Assembly (NCBI RefSeq): GCF_022531965.1
Contig: NZ_CP092831.1
Coordinates: 2,608,501 to 2,672,500 of the forward strand
Length of the DNA: 64,000 bases
DNA from: Paenibacillus peoriae
Lineage (GTDB): Bacteria; Bacillota; Bacilli; Paenibacillales; Paenibacillaceae
Direction: 5' to 3'
Shown: positions 47,135 to 55,412 of the stretch, piece after piece
Position numbering within the stretch: the stretch's first letter is position 1
Layout: each line of letters opens with the position of its first letter
Translations under genes and position numbers: made by a program
The notes under the pieces: model-generated
What the model was told of the DNA's origin: nothing
Seen by the model: the letters and a program-made list of their open reading frames with translations, nothing else
The model's database searches: none

Positions 47135-47638
47135 ATGAATGACAATTTGGCACAGGCTCTGAATGAGCAAATGAACTTTGAATTTTACTCCGCTCACGTA
47201 TATCTGGCGATGGCTGCTTATTGCTCCAGTGAAAGTCTGGATGGGTTTGCAAACTTCTTCCTAGTACAAGCTGAGGAGGAACGGTTTCATGCCATGAAAC
47301 TGTATAAATACATTAATGACCGTAGAGGACGTGCTACATTGGCTGCATTACCAGAGCCCAAGAACAGCTACGATTCCATGCTGGACGTATTTGAGCATGG
47401 CTACAAGCATGAGCAGCAAAACACGCAAAAATTTTATCATTTGGCTGACTTGGCCCTCGATGCACGTGAGCATGCAACGATCCATTTCTTGAAATGGTTT
47501 ATTGATGAGCAAGTCGAGGAAGAAGCGCTGTTCGACAGTGTTATCCAGAAGCTTAAACGCATTGAAAGAGACAGCAACGCCTTTTATATGCTGGACAGCG
47601 AGTTTGCCAAACGCAGCTTTACTGCCCCTGTGGAGTAA
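47135..47638 (+). CDS. Ferritin (FtnA-type)
   Basis: A 167-residue bacterial non-haem ferritin, a cytoplasmic 24-mer that oxidises and stores iron. Diiron-site signatures: the Glu in MNFEFYSAHVYLAMA, EEERFHAMK, and the later Glu/Gln in WFIDEQVEEEALFD. GAGGTGACC before the ATG. Single gene followed by a terminator. No Fur box was identified with confidence. Confidence 0.94.
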   Translation: MNDNLAQALNEQMNFEFYSAHVYLAMAAYCSSESLDGFANFFLVQAEEERFHAMKLYKYINDRRGRATLAALPEPKNSYDSMLDVFEHGYKHEQQNTQKFYHLADLALDAREHATIHFLKWFIDEQVEEEALFDSVIQKLKRIERDSNAFYMLDSEFAKRSFTAPVE

Positions 47639-47705
47639 CACTGCAAACATGTTGTGTTTGAAAATGCCTGAGGCATGGACAGCATTTTATTCGTCAAGAA
47701 AGTAA

Positions 47706-47733
47706 AGGGGCCCGGCTTTCGGGCTTTTTTGCG
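47706..47733 (+). terminator. Intrinsic terminator
   Basis: GCCCGGC-type stem (GGCCCGGCTTTCGGGC) followed by six T. A second small hairpin CCCCTCTTTCGAGGGG follows at about 47755-47770. Ends the ferritin gene. Confidence 0.8.
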
Positions 47734-47928
47734 TTGACTTTGATTTACCGAATGCCCCTCTTTCGAGGGGATATTGTTATTTTAAATGGAGTTATAGAAA
47801 AAATTAATTTGTCGCTGGATGGTGAGCATGCTACAGTTATGTTAACTTTTATATCTGATTAAATAGATAGGAATAATTATATAGTGGTTCACGCGTTTTA
47901 TAAAAACACTATAAGGAGGCGGGTTAGT

Positions 47929-48477
47929 ATGAGTGAAATCTATCGTCTGGCACTCCAAGAGGACGCAGAAAGATTGCAGTATGTGACGTATGAGGCGTAT
48001 GAAACAATTCGGCAGTTGGGGCTTCGATGGCCTGCCGCTCAGGCAGACGTTGCTCTCATTCAAGAAAATATTAAAAATAATGATTGCTATGTGCTGGAAG
48101 TAGACGGTGTCATTCAGGCTACCGTTAGCCATCTCAAAAATAGAGCCCTTAATTTTATAACCGATCTACCGTTTGTGATGTGGTTTGCTGTAGACCCGGC
48201 TACCCAGGGCAAAGGATATGGGAAAAAATTGTTGAATTGGGTAGAGCAAACGATTATACGTGATCAGGTGGGAGCTCCTGCAGTAACACTGGCGACTGCA
48301 GAAAAGCATCCCTATTTGCTATCCATGTACGAGCGTTGGGGATATGAACGTATCCATGCTTTTGACCATGGAACAGGGGACGGGACGATGCATTTACTGC
48401 GTAAAGTGGTGAATCCTGAATTATTCTCCACTTACATTCGTGAAAAAAATGAAGCCGAGACAGCCAACCAAAATTAG
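47929..48477 (+). CDS. GNAT-family N-acetyltransferase
   Basis: A 182-residue GCN5-related acetyltransferase. The acetyl-CoA loop is DPATQGKGYGKKLLNWVEQT (motif A, Q-G-K-G-Y-G), followed by a motif B region VTLATAEKHPYLLSMYERWG. AAGGAGG serves ATG 47929; the open frame to 47884 is unlikely. Substrate unknown. Followed by a terminator. Confidence 0.92.
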   Translation: MSEIYRLALQEDAERLQYVTYEAYETIRQLGLRWPAAQADVALIQENIKNNDCYVLEVDGVIQATVSHLKNRALNFITDLPFVMWFAVDPATQGKGYGKKLLNWVEQTIIRDQVGAPAVTLATAEKHPYLLSMYERWGYERIHAFDHGTGDGTMHLLRKVVNPELFSTYIREKNEAETANQN

Positions 48478-48568
48478 ACCCGATCAACCGGAACAGACGA
48501 AGCCGATTCGTTCGCTGAAAGGGGCTTGGAGCGAATGAATTTTCAGTTATGATTGATGAATAACGTTA

Positions 48569-48640
48569 CCCTCTCTCATGAAATTAACCGAAATAACGGT
48601 GTTTTCTGGTCGATAGCGACTGAGAGAGGGGCTTTTTAAT
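48569..48640 (+). terminator. Intrinsic terminator
   Basis: CCCTCTCTCA / TGAGAGAGGG stem with a long loop and a T tract. Ends the GNAT gene. Confidence 0.82.
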
Positions 48641-48767
48641 TTTGGACAAATTGACAGAAATAAATTAAAAGAGTAACGTAATTGTATAATTATTATAATC
48701 ACATAAAATTAATCGGATTAATTAAAATTTGAAAATGTGGAATCTGATGATATAAGGAGGGATTTTT

Positions 48768-50795
48768 TTGGGCGACTCGCAATTTAGCACGACCAAGCGC
48801 TGTATAACAGCCGAGGATTTATATCGACTTCACTGGGTTAGCGATCCAGCTATTCATCCTATTAGTGGTGAAATCGCTTACGTAGAACATTATATTAATA
48901 AAGAACGGACAGATTATAACTCAGGAATTTGGCTATTATCGTCCGATGGCGCTAGCGCATTACCCTTTACATACGGACCGAAAGATGAAATGCCTGTCTG
49001 GTCACCCGACGGATCACAACTAGCTTTTCTCCGTACAACAGACGGCAAGCGCCAGGTATGGATTATTCCAGAACGCGGGGGAGAGGCACGACAGCTTACA
49101 TACGTAGAGAACAACGTTCGTTCATTAGCCTGGTCTCCTAATGGGACCTGCATATCGTTTGTAGCTAAAACGGCCGAGAACCCGTCAAGCCCGATATCCG
49201 ATGAAGGAACTCAGGAGACGCAACTTAAGGGACGAGTTGTTAATCGAACGAAAGCTAAATCCGACGGCTATGGACTGTTGGATGATACTCGTGATCACTT
49301 GTATGTAACGGATATGACTTCGGGGCACACAGTTCAACTGACTTCCGGCGCTTATGATGTGGCAGAGCCTGTGTGGTCACCGGATGCTCAACGTATTTTA
49401 TTCGTCGCCAGAATCGCAGAACATTCGAAAGAGGATACGGATTTACGTGAACTAAATGATTTGTTTACGATAACTCCTGCGATTTCAAATGATGATGCCG
49501 CAGCACCGCTTAAGCTGACCCATTCTGAACTGCACATCGAGAGTGCTGCTTATTCTCCCGACGGTTCAACGATTGCCTTTTACGGCCATGATCGACATGC
49601 CAAAGGCGCTACTCAGACCCGACTGTACACGGTTCCTTCCAGTGGGGGGAAGGCAGTATGCGTTAGTGAGACGCTTGACGCTCACCTTGGTAATGCGGGT
49701 ATGAGCGACATGCGTTCACATCTTCATATAGGACCGCCACGCTTCAGTGCGGACGGTCAATCCCTGTACACGCTGGTTACACGTGAAGGAAATGTGCACG
49801 TATATCAGTTTGCTCTTGATGGAACTTTTAAAATTTTAACGCAAGGAGAACGAGAAATTTACCAATTCGAGCTTACATCGGATGAGCAGCATATCATTGC
49901 CGCTTCCACCGATGTAACTTTACCAGGCGATTTGTTCCGGATTGCGATTCATTCAGGAACTGAGGAACGGCTGACACGAGTAAATGATTCTTTGCTTGAT
50001 GAGATTGAGATTAGTGTGCCTGAGTGCTTTTGGACGGAGGTTGAGGATGGCCGACGGGTGCAGGGATGGGTAATGAAGCCTGCTGGGTTTAAGGAGGGAG
50101 TATCCTATCCTGCCATTTTGGAGATACACGGTGGCCCTCATGCCATGTATTCCAATTCTTTTTTTCATGAATTTCAGTTGCTGGCCGCTCAGGGATATAC
50201 AGTCATCTACACGAATCCCGGAGGAAGTCGAGGGTACGGACAGTCTTTTACCAATGTCGTCCTTAGAGATTACGGCGGACGCGATTACACTGATCTACTG
50301 AGCGCAGTGGACGAGGCTATACGCCAGTTCCCATTCATTGATCCGGAAAGGCTGGGTGTAACAGGGGGCAGCTATGGTGGCTTTATGACAAACTGGATTG
50401 TTGGCCATACCGATCGTTTCCGCGCAGCTGTAACCCAGCGCTCCATATCTAATTGGCTGTCAATGTATGGAGTGAGCGACATAGGGTACTCGTTTACTGA
50501 AGATGAAGTCGGCGGGAATCCGTGGGAGGATTGCGAGCTCTTGTGGAGGCAATCTCCACTGGCTTATGTGCAGCAAATTAACACACCGCTGCTCATATTA
50601 CATGGGGAGCAGGATCTGCGATGCCCTATAGAGCAGGGAGAACAGCTGTTTACAGCATTGCGTCGCTTGGGGAAACCTACGCAATTTGTCCGTTTTCCAG
50701 CTTCAAGTCACGAGCTTTCACGAAAAGGGCACCCGCAGCTTCGCGTGGAACGACTGCAACGCATTACCAATTGGTTTGCCCAACACGAATTATAA
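48768..50795 (+). CDS. S9 family peptidase (acylaminoacyl-peptidase-like)
   Basis: A 675-residue prolyl-oligopeptidase-family serine peptidase. N-terminal seven-bladed propeller of WD40-like repeats (VWSPDGSQLAFLRT, SLAWSPNGTCISFVA, AAYSPDGSTIAFYG) and a C-terminal alpha/beta-hydrolase domain: HGGPHAMYSNSF, nucleophile elbow GVTGGSYGGFMTNW, acid in HGEQDLRCP, His in SSHELSRKGHP. Start is TTG 48768, after AAGGAGGG. Cytoplasmic peptidase acting on short or N-acylated peptides. Confidence 0.94.
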   Translation: MGDSQFSTTKRCITAEDLYRLHWVSDPAIHPISGEIAYVEHYINKERTDYNSGIWLLSSDGASALPFTYGPKDEMPVWSPDGSQLAFLRTTDGKRQVWIIPERGGEARQLTYVENNVRSLAWSPNGTCISFVAKTAENPSSPISDEGTQETQLKGRVVNRTKAKSDGYGLLDDTRDHLYVTDMTSGHTVQLTSGAYDVAEPVWSPDAQRILFVARIAEHSKEDTDLRELNDLFTITPAISNDDAAAPLKLTHSELHIESAAYSPDGSTIAFYGHDRHAKGATQTRLYTVPSSGGKAVCVSETLDAHLGNAGMSDMRSHLHIGPPRFSADGQSLYTLVTREGNVHVYQFALDGTFKILTQGEREIYQFELTSDEQHIIAASTDVTLPGDLFRIAIHSGTEERLTRVNDSLLDEIEISVPECFWTEVEDGRRVQGWVMKPAGFKEGVSYPAILEIHGGPHAMYSNSFFHEFQLLAAQGYTVIYTNPGGSRGYGQSFTNVVLRDYGGRDYTDLLSAVDEAIRQFPFIDPERLGVTGGSYGGFMTNWIVGHTDRFRAAVTQRSISNWLSMYGVSDIGYSFTEDEVGGNPWEDCELLWRQSPLAYVQQINTPLLILHGEQDLRCPIEQGEQLFTALRRLGKPTQFVRFPASSHELSRKGHPQLRVERLQRITNWFAQHEL

Positions 50796-50908
50796 GTTAA
50801 ATCGATTTCTTGTGTTGATGTAAAAATGTCAGGTCCTCATCATAGGACTTGGCATTTTTAGTATGCCTTGCTACAATTCTCTCAACCTCATTCAAAAGGA
50901 GATATATA

Positions 50909-52012
50909 ATGGCCGAGCCCTTAAAAAATATGTATACGGAGAATTTTCTTCAACAATTCGGTGAAAAAGTACAGTCTGCATACAGGCCGTTCGATACCAT
51001 CGGATTTATCCATCAAGTGATGGATGAAAAATGGGATGAGCTGGAGCTGAAAGAACGAATACGGCGTATTTCGTTAACATTAGGGGCATTTTTGCCCAGT
51101 AATTATGAAGAAGCTCTGGGTATTCTTTTTACTATAGATGAGCATTGCAGTGGTTTTCCGTACTTGTTTTTCCCCGATTTTGTGGAGGTGTATGGGCAGG
51201 GAGAAGGGGATTGGGACCTGTCCATGAAGGCGCTGGAGCGATTCACATCTAGGTCCTCTGCGGAGTTCGCCGTAAGACCCTTCCTCCTGCGTGAACCGGA
51301 ACGGATGATGCAGCAAATGACGACCTGGGCGGGACATCAAAGTGAGCACGTTCGTCGTCTTGCCAGCGAAGGCTGCCGTCCACGGCTACCCTGGGGACAG
51401 GCGTTGCCTGTGTTTAAGCGCGATCCTGCTCCAGTATTGGCTGTATTGGAATTACTGAAAGCCGATCGATCACTATATGTACGTAAAAGTGTAGCCAACA
51501 ACCTGAACGATATTGCCAAGGATCATCCTGATGTGGTCATTGCTACGGCTCAACGGTGGAAAGGGACACATCCTGACACAGACTGGATTGTGCGTCATGG
51601 CTGCCGGACCCTGATTCGCAAATCCATCCCCGAAGTGATGGCAATGTTCGGCTATGCGGATGAAACAGACGGGGCACCGTTGGTCACGGGTGCCTCTTTC
51701 ACCACAGACCCTACCGTGCTAAAGCTTGGTGATAGCTGTGAGTTGAGCTACGCGCTTCAGCTTCGTGAAGGTGACCCGGTACGAGTCCGCATCGAGTACG
51801 GCATTGACTTTGTAAAGGCGAGAGGACAAGTCTCACGTAAACTGTTTTTGCTATCTGACAAAACGGTCTCCGGAGGAACCCATCTTACAGGTACACGGAC
51901 ACACCGTTTTGCAGACCTGACAACTCGTCGCCATTATGCGGGAACGCATCGGATTGCGTTGCTCGTAAATGGTCAGGAAGCGGCTTATACAGGGGTAGAA
52001 CTCCAGTTGTAG
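50909..52012 (+). CDS. AlkD-like DNA alkylation repair protein
   Basis: A 367-residue HEAT-repeat protein of the AlkD-related DNA glycosylase group: helices KEYLKDERLYVRKS-like (here LKADRSLYVRKSVANNLNDI), then HPDTDWIVRHGCRTLIRK, the usual basic HEAT segment. A C-terminal beta domain (about residues 255-367, SCELSYALQLREGDPVRVRI) is typical of the longer subgroup. AAAAGGAGA serves ATG 50909; the open frame to 50849 has no ribosome site. Its native terminator now carries an IS1182-type insertion. Confidence 0.85.
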   Translation: MAEPLKNMYTENFLQQFGEKVQSAYRPFDTIGFIHQVMDEKWDELELKERIRRISLTLGAFLPSNYEEALGILFTIDEHCSGFPYLFFPDFVEVYGQGEGDWDLSMKALERFTSRSSAEFAVRPFLLREPERMMQQMTTWAGHQSEHVRRLASEGCRPRLPWGQALPVFKRDPAPVLAVLELLKADRSLYVRKSVANNLNDIAKDHPDVVIATAQRWKGTHPDTDWIVRHGCRTLIRKSIPEVMAMFGYADETDGAPLVTGASFTTDPTVLKLGDSCELSYALQLREGDPVRVRIEYGIDFVKARGQVSRKLFLLSDKTVSGGTHLTGTRTHRFADLTTRRHYAGTHRIALLVNGQEAAYTGVELQL

Positions 52013-52034
52013 ATCAAGATTGCAGTGAAGAAAA

Positions 52035-52054
52035 AGAGCCTGAGATCAGGCTCT
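52035..52054 (+). repeat. 20-bp palindromic target-site duplication, left copy (terminator hairpin)
   Basis: AGAGCCTGAGATCAGGCTCT, identical to 53610-53629. The sequence is itself a perfect palindrome preceded by five A, the stem of a terminator. It ends exactly where the insertion element's inverted repeat begins. Confidence 0.9.
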
Positions 52055-52138
52055 CAGATTGTCGAGAAACCCCGTCATTTTGAGACGTGGGTTTCTTTTT
52101 TACATCATAATGCTCTGGTCTCTGGAGAAGCAGGGGGG

Positions 52139-52912
52139 TTACCCCTGTTTCTCCAGGCGATCTAGGTGGATCGCCATCTTCTTCATGTTCTGCACGGCTG
52201 CCGTCATAAGGGCTTGTTCCCTGACGTTTGGAAGACCGCGCAAACGGCAATAGCGAAACCCATGGAGCTCTTTGGCATCCGCGAAGCTTCGCTCAATCGT
52301 CTCTTTTCGTTTGCGGTACAGCTTTTTACCAGATGGGCTCAGCCGGTTGCTCCGTACCCACTCTTTGCTGTCTTCCCAGACATGCCGAGTCACCACTTTG
52401 CGGTGGTTTCGAGACTGGGTACACTGACTTAGCAGTGGGCAATGCTGGCACTGAGCTGGGTCAGAGGCATACTGCCGGTATCCCTTACGGTCCGTCGTTC
52501 GGTAGGGCAGTTCCTGTTGGGCTGGGCATCTATACGCATTGCGTTTGGCATCGTATTCAAACTTCCATTTCGGAAACAGTCCTTGTCTGGGATGGAATCT
52601 TCGGTGAGCAATCACGGCAAAAATCTTTCGGTTCTGCAAACCTCGGCAAATCGGCGTTGTTAAATAACCTGAATCTAGTGCAACAGCTTCTACTTGAAAA
52701 CCAAAACGTTCTCTTTGGCGATCCAAACGGGACAAATAGGGGACAGAATCATGTACATTCCCTGGTGTCACATGCACATCCGTAATCAGATTGTACTTCA
52801 TATCCACCGTGCGGTGGTCCAGATAGAAGAAGCCTTCGGGCTTGCCATCACGGATCATATAGCCGCTGTCCGGGTCTGTTTTGCTCACTTTAATTTCTTT
52901 TTCTTCGTTCAC
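52139..52912 (-). CDS. IS1182 transposase, C-terminal frame
   Basis: A 257-residue continuation of the transposase in the -1 frame. It has YNLITDVHVTPGNVHDSVPY, the second catalytic Asp region VEAVALDSGYLTTPI, a zinc-like cluster CQHCPLLSQCTQS and the Glu signature KETIERSFADAKELHGFRYC. No transposase-type start; GAGAGGAAGTG immediately upstream could allow reinitiation at GTG 52912. Joined to the N-terminal frame by reading through the A6G run at 52933-52939. Confidence 0.85.
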   Translation of the reverse strand: MNEEKEIKVSKTDPDSGYMIRDGKPEGFFYLDHRTVDMKYNLITDVHVTPGNVHDSVPYLSRLDRQRERFGFQVEAVALDSGYLTTPICRGLQNRKIFAVIAHRRFHPRQGLFPKWKFEYDAKRNAYRCPAQQELPYRTTDRKGYRQYASDPAQCQHCPLLSQCTQSRNHRKVVTRHVWEDSKEWVRSNRLSPSGKKLYRKRKETIERSFADAKELHGFRYCRLRGLPNVREQALMTAAVQNMKKMAIHLDRLEKQG

Positions 52913-52926
52913 TTCCTCTCGGGATT

Positions 52927-53544
52927 TTAAGGCTTTTTTCCGTGGTTTTTCCGGTCATCCTTCACCGCTTCGTTCAGCTCGCCCATATAGTCTTTGGTAT
53001 TCTGCAACACTTGTTCTTTGGTGTACTGGTGCCTGTTAGCATTGGCTTTGACGTGTGTGGAATCGGTGACGAGAACACGCCCACCCACCATTCGGTGAGA
53101 GATCGCCTGCAACACAATTTCATCGAAGATATCTTGAAAGATCGTGGTGTTTTTAAAGCGAGTGCGACGATTCCAGCTAATCGTCGTATGGTCCGGAACT
53201 TTATCCGTTAAGCCCAACCCCAGAAACCAACGATAAGCTAGGTTCGTCTGAATTTCTCGCTCGAGTTGCCGTTCTGAGCGAATGCCATAGAAATAACCGA
53301 GAAAGATCATTTTAAACAATACGGTAGGATCAATGGCAGGACGCCCGTTGTCTGCACAATACAGTGGTTGAACTTTATCATCGATAAACGAAAAATCGAT
53401 ATACTTATCTACTTTGCGGAGCAAGTGATCTTGAGGAACCAGATCTTCGATGGAAACAAATTCGTAGGATTGTTGTTTTTCGCGGTTGGAGCGTAGCATA
53501 TCAACACCATCCGTTCTACAATAGTTACCTATATTATACAACAT
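52927..53544 (-). CDS. IS1182 transposase, N-terminal frame
   Basis: A 205-residue N-terminal part beginning near MLRSNREKQQSYEFVSIEDL, with the family segments AIDPTVLFKMIFLGYFYGIR and ERQLEREIQTNLAYRWFLGL and the first catalytic Asp in VLVTDSTHVKANANRHQ. It ends HGKKP-TAA. The last codons, GGA AAA AAG, form an A_AAA_AAG slippery heptamer in the zero frame; a -1 shift leads straight into the C-terminal frame. Either a single-base mutation or programmed frameshifting explains the split. Confidence 0.85.
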   Translation of the reverse strand: MLYNIGNYCRTDGVDMLRSNREKQQSYEFVSIEDLVPQDHLLRKVDKYIDFSFIDDKVQPLYCADNGRPAIDPTVLFKMIFLGYFYGIRSERQLEREIQTNLAYRWFLGLGLTDKVPDHTTISWNRRTRFKNTTIFQDIFDEIVLQAISHRMVGGRVLVTDSTHVKANANRHQYTKEQVLQNTKDYMGELNEAVKDDRKNHGKKP

Positions 53545-53609
53545 TAACGCGGTGTCGTCTTAAACAAAATTAACATAAAATAGGCTGTCGAGACTTTCTC
53601 GACAGCCTG

Positions 53610-53629
53610 AGAGCCTGAGATCAGGCTCT
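53610..53629 (+). repeat. 20-bp palindromic target-site duplication, right copy (terminator)
   Basis: Second copy of the palindrome at 52035-52054, followed by TTCTTTTTG, so this copy retains the T tract of the original terminator of the AlkD-like gene. Confidence 0.9.
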
Positions 53630-53697
53630 TTCTTTTTGTTGTTGGTTTTACCCAATTTATTTTTTTCCAAAAAAATGATTAAAAAATGATTCTGGTA

Positions 53698-53727
53698 TTA
53701 GAACCTGGTACTAAGACGTGTTATACT
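53698..53727 (+). promoter_or_regulatory. Acyl-CoA ligase promoter with FapR-like operator
   Basis: TTAGAACCTGGTACTAA at 53698-53714 is a 17-bp dyad with a single mismatch (TTAGtACC/GGTACTAA), close to the FapR operator as I remember it. It overlaps the -35 region of a promoter with TATACT at 53722-53727. FapR represses lipid genes until malonyl-CoA accumulates, which would suit a fatty-acid-activating enzyme. Confidence 0.5.
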
Positions 53728-53775
53728 ACAGTAAGAAAGTGGATCTCATCTTATGTATAAAGGGGAAGGTATAAT

Positions 53776-55365
53776 TTGACAGATCAACAACAATGGCTTG
53801 CGCCTGAATCTTACAATATGACTTCGGAAATGGAACACCATGAGGCTGATAAAACAGCACTTAAGTGGCTGAGTGAGACAGGAGAATACGAAGAAATCAC
53901 CTATGGAGAGCTGTTGAAAAAGGCTAACCGACTGGCTGGAGGACTCGCAAGTCTGGGATTTAACAAAGGTGACAGAGTTCTGGTCGTAGTACCACGGCGT
54001 ATTATTGCGTATGTAATTTATATAGCCTGCTTGAAGCTGGGGCTTGCTGTCATTCCATCTTCAGAAATGCTGCGTGCCAAGGATATTGCATATCGTCTTC
54101 GCCATTCTGAAGCACGCGCAGTCATTGCCTGGAACGGAGTAACAGGTGAAGTGGACAAAATAAGCGATGATTTGCCTACTCTGGATTATCGTATCGTGGT
54201 CTCCGGGGACGACACGCCAGATGTATCTGGCTGGCTCGTGCTGAATGAGCTGATGGATGGACAGGAAGATACTTTTGAAGCTGTGAAGACGCACCGTGAC
54301 GACATGGCCATTCTGGCCTATACTTCGGGCACCACGGGAAATCCTAAAGGTGTTGTACATAGCCATGGCTGGGGATATGCTCATCTGCGGATAACATCAC
54401 CATGGTTGGATATTCGAGCTTCAGACGTAGTATGGGCTACAGCTGCACCAGGATGGCAAAAGTGGATTTGGAGTCCGTTTTTATCTGTACTGGGGAATGG
54501 AGCGACCGGATTCGTATATAATGGTCCGTTTCGTCCGGGTCGCTATTTGCAGTTCATGCAGCAGTACGGAATCCAAGTGTTGTGCTGTACGCCGACAGAA
54601 TATCGGATTATGGCGAAAACGGATGGTTTGGATCAATATGATCTATCCCAATTGCGCAGCGCAGTTTCTGCGGGAGAGCCTCTCAATCAGGAGGTCATTA
54701 ATAAGTTTCAGGAGCAGTTCAACATTACGATTCGTGACGGCTATGGTCAAACGGAGAGCACATTAATTATTGGTAATTTAAAGGATGCACCTCTGCGTAC
54801 AGGCTCGATGGGCAAATCTATTGCACCGGGACTCGTTGAGGTCGTAGACGAGGATGGCATTCCGCTGGCTCCGGGGCAAGTGGGCGATATTGCGGTACGC
54901 GCTGATCTGCCGGCATTATTCCAAACGTATTACCATGATCCAGAACGCAAATTAACTAGTGTCCACGGAGATTATTTTGTTACGGGAGACCGGGCTCGCA
55001 AAGATGAGGATGGATATTTCTGGTTCGAAGGACGTGGGGATGATATCATTATCAGTTCTGGCTATACCATTGGTCCTTTTGAAGTAGAGGAAGCGCTTAT
55101 GAAGCATGACTCCGTGCAGGAATGTGCTGCCGTAGCCAGCCCTGACGAGATCCGTGGACATGTTGTAAAGGCTTTTGTCGTACTCAAAGCTGGGGTAGAA
55201 GGATCACCGGCGTTAGTGAAGGAACTGCAACATCATGTGAAAACATGGACGGCGCCTTATAAATACCCACGAAAAATAGAGTTTATTAAAGAACTCCCTA
55301 AAACCAGCTCAGGCAAAATACGAAGAGTGGAGCTGCGTGAACTGGAGAAGCAATCCGTACTGTAA
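53776..55365 (+). CDS. Acyl-CoA synthetase (AMP-forming), MbcS/YtcI-like
   Basis: A 529-residue ANL-family acyl-CoA ligase. Core motifs: AYTSGTTGNPKGVVHS (P loop), RDGYGQTEST (A5), GDRARKDEDGYFWFEGRGDD (A7-A8 hinge) and the C-terminal Lys in PKTSSGKIRR. Length and sequence resemble the Bacillus proteins annotated as medium- or branched-chain acyl-CoA ligases. Start is TTG 53776, following AAGGGGAAGG. Likely activates short, medium or branched acids. Downstream ampS overlaps or abuts and may be co-transcribed. Confidence 0.92.
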   Translation: MTDQQQWLAPESYNMTSEMEHHEADKTALKWLSETGEYEEITYGELLKKANRLAGGLASLGFNKGDRVLVVVPRRIIAYVIYIACLKLGLAVIPSSEMLRAKDIAYRLRHSEARAVIAWNGVTGEVDKISDDLPTLDYRIVVSGDDTPDVSGWLVLNELMDGQEDTFEAVKTHRDDMAILAYTSGTTGNPKGVVHSHGWGYAHLRITSPWLDIRASDVVWATAAPGWQKWIWSPFLSVLGNGATGFVYNGPFRPGRYLQFMQQYGIQVLCCTPTEYRIMAKTDGLDQYDLSQLRSAVSAGEPLNQEVINKFQEQFNITIRDGYGQTESTLIIGNLKDAPLRTGSMGKSIAPGLVEVVDEDGIPLAPGQVGDIAVRADLPALFQTYYHDPERKLTSVHGDYFVTGDRARKDEDGYFWFEGRGDDIIISSGYTIGPFEVEEALMKHDSVQECAAVASPDEIRGHVVKAFVVLKAGVEGSPALVKELQHHVKTWTAPYKYPRKIEFIKELPKTSSGKIRRVELRELEKQSVL

Positions 55366-55412
55366 TGATGAAATTATTCAATATAATCAAAACGGAACAG
55401 GAGCGTGGAAAA

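Larger units (their letters stand above)
52055..53609 (-). mobile_element. IS1182-family insertion sequence
   Basis: A 1555-base element bounded by imperfect terminal inverted repeats: left end CAGATTGTCGAGAAA, right end (minus strand) CAGGCTGTCGAGAAA, flanked by a 20-bp direct repeat of a palindrome. It carries one transposase in two overlapping frames, described separately. Size and protein type fit the IS1182 family. A terminator stem from the host gene is now present on both sides. Confidence 0.9.
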
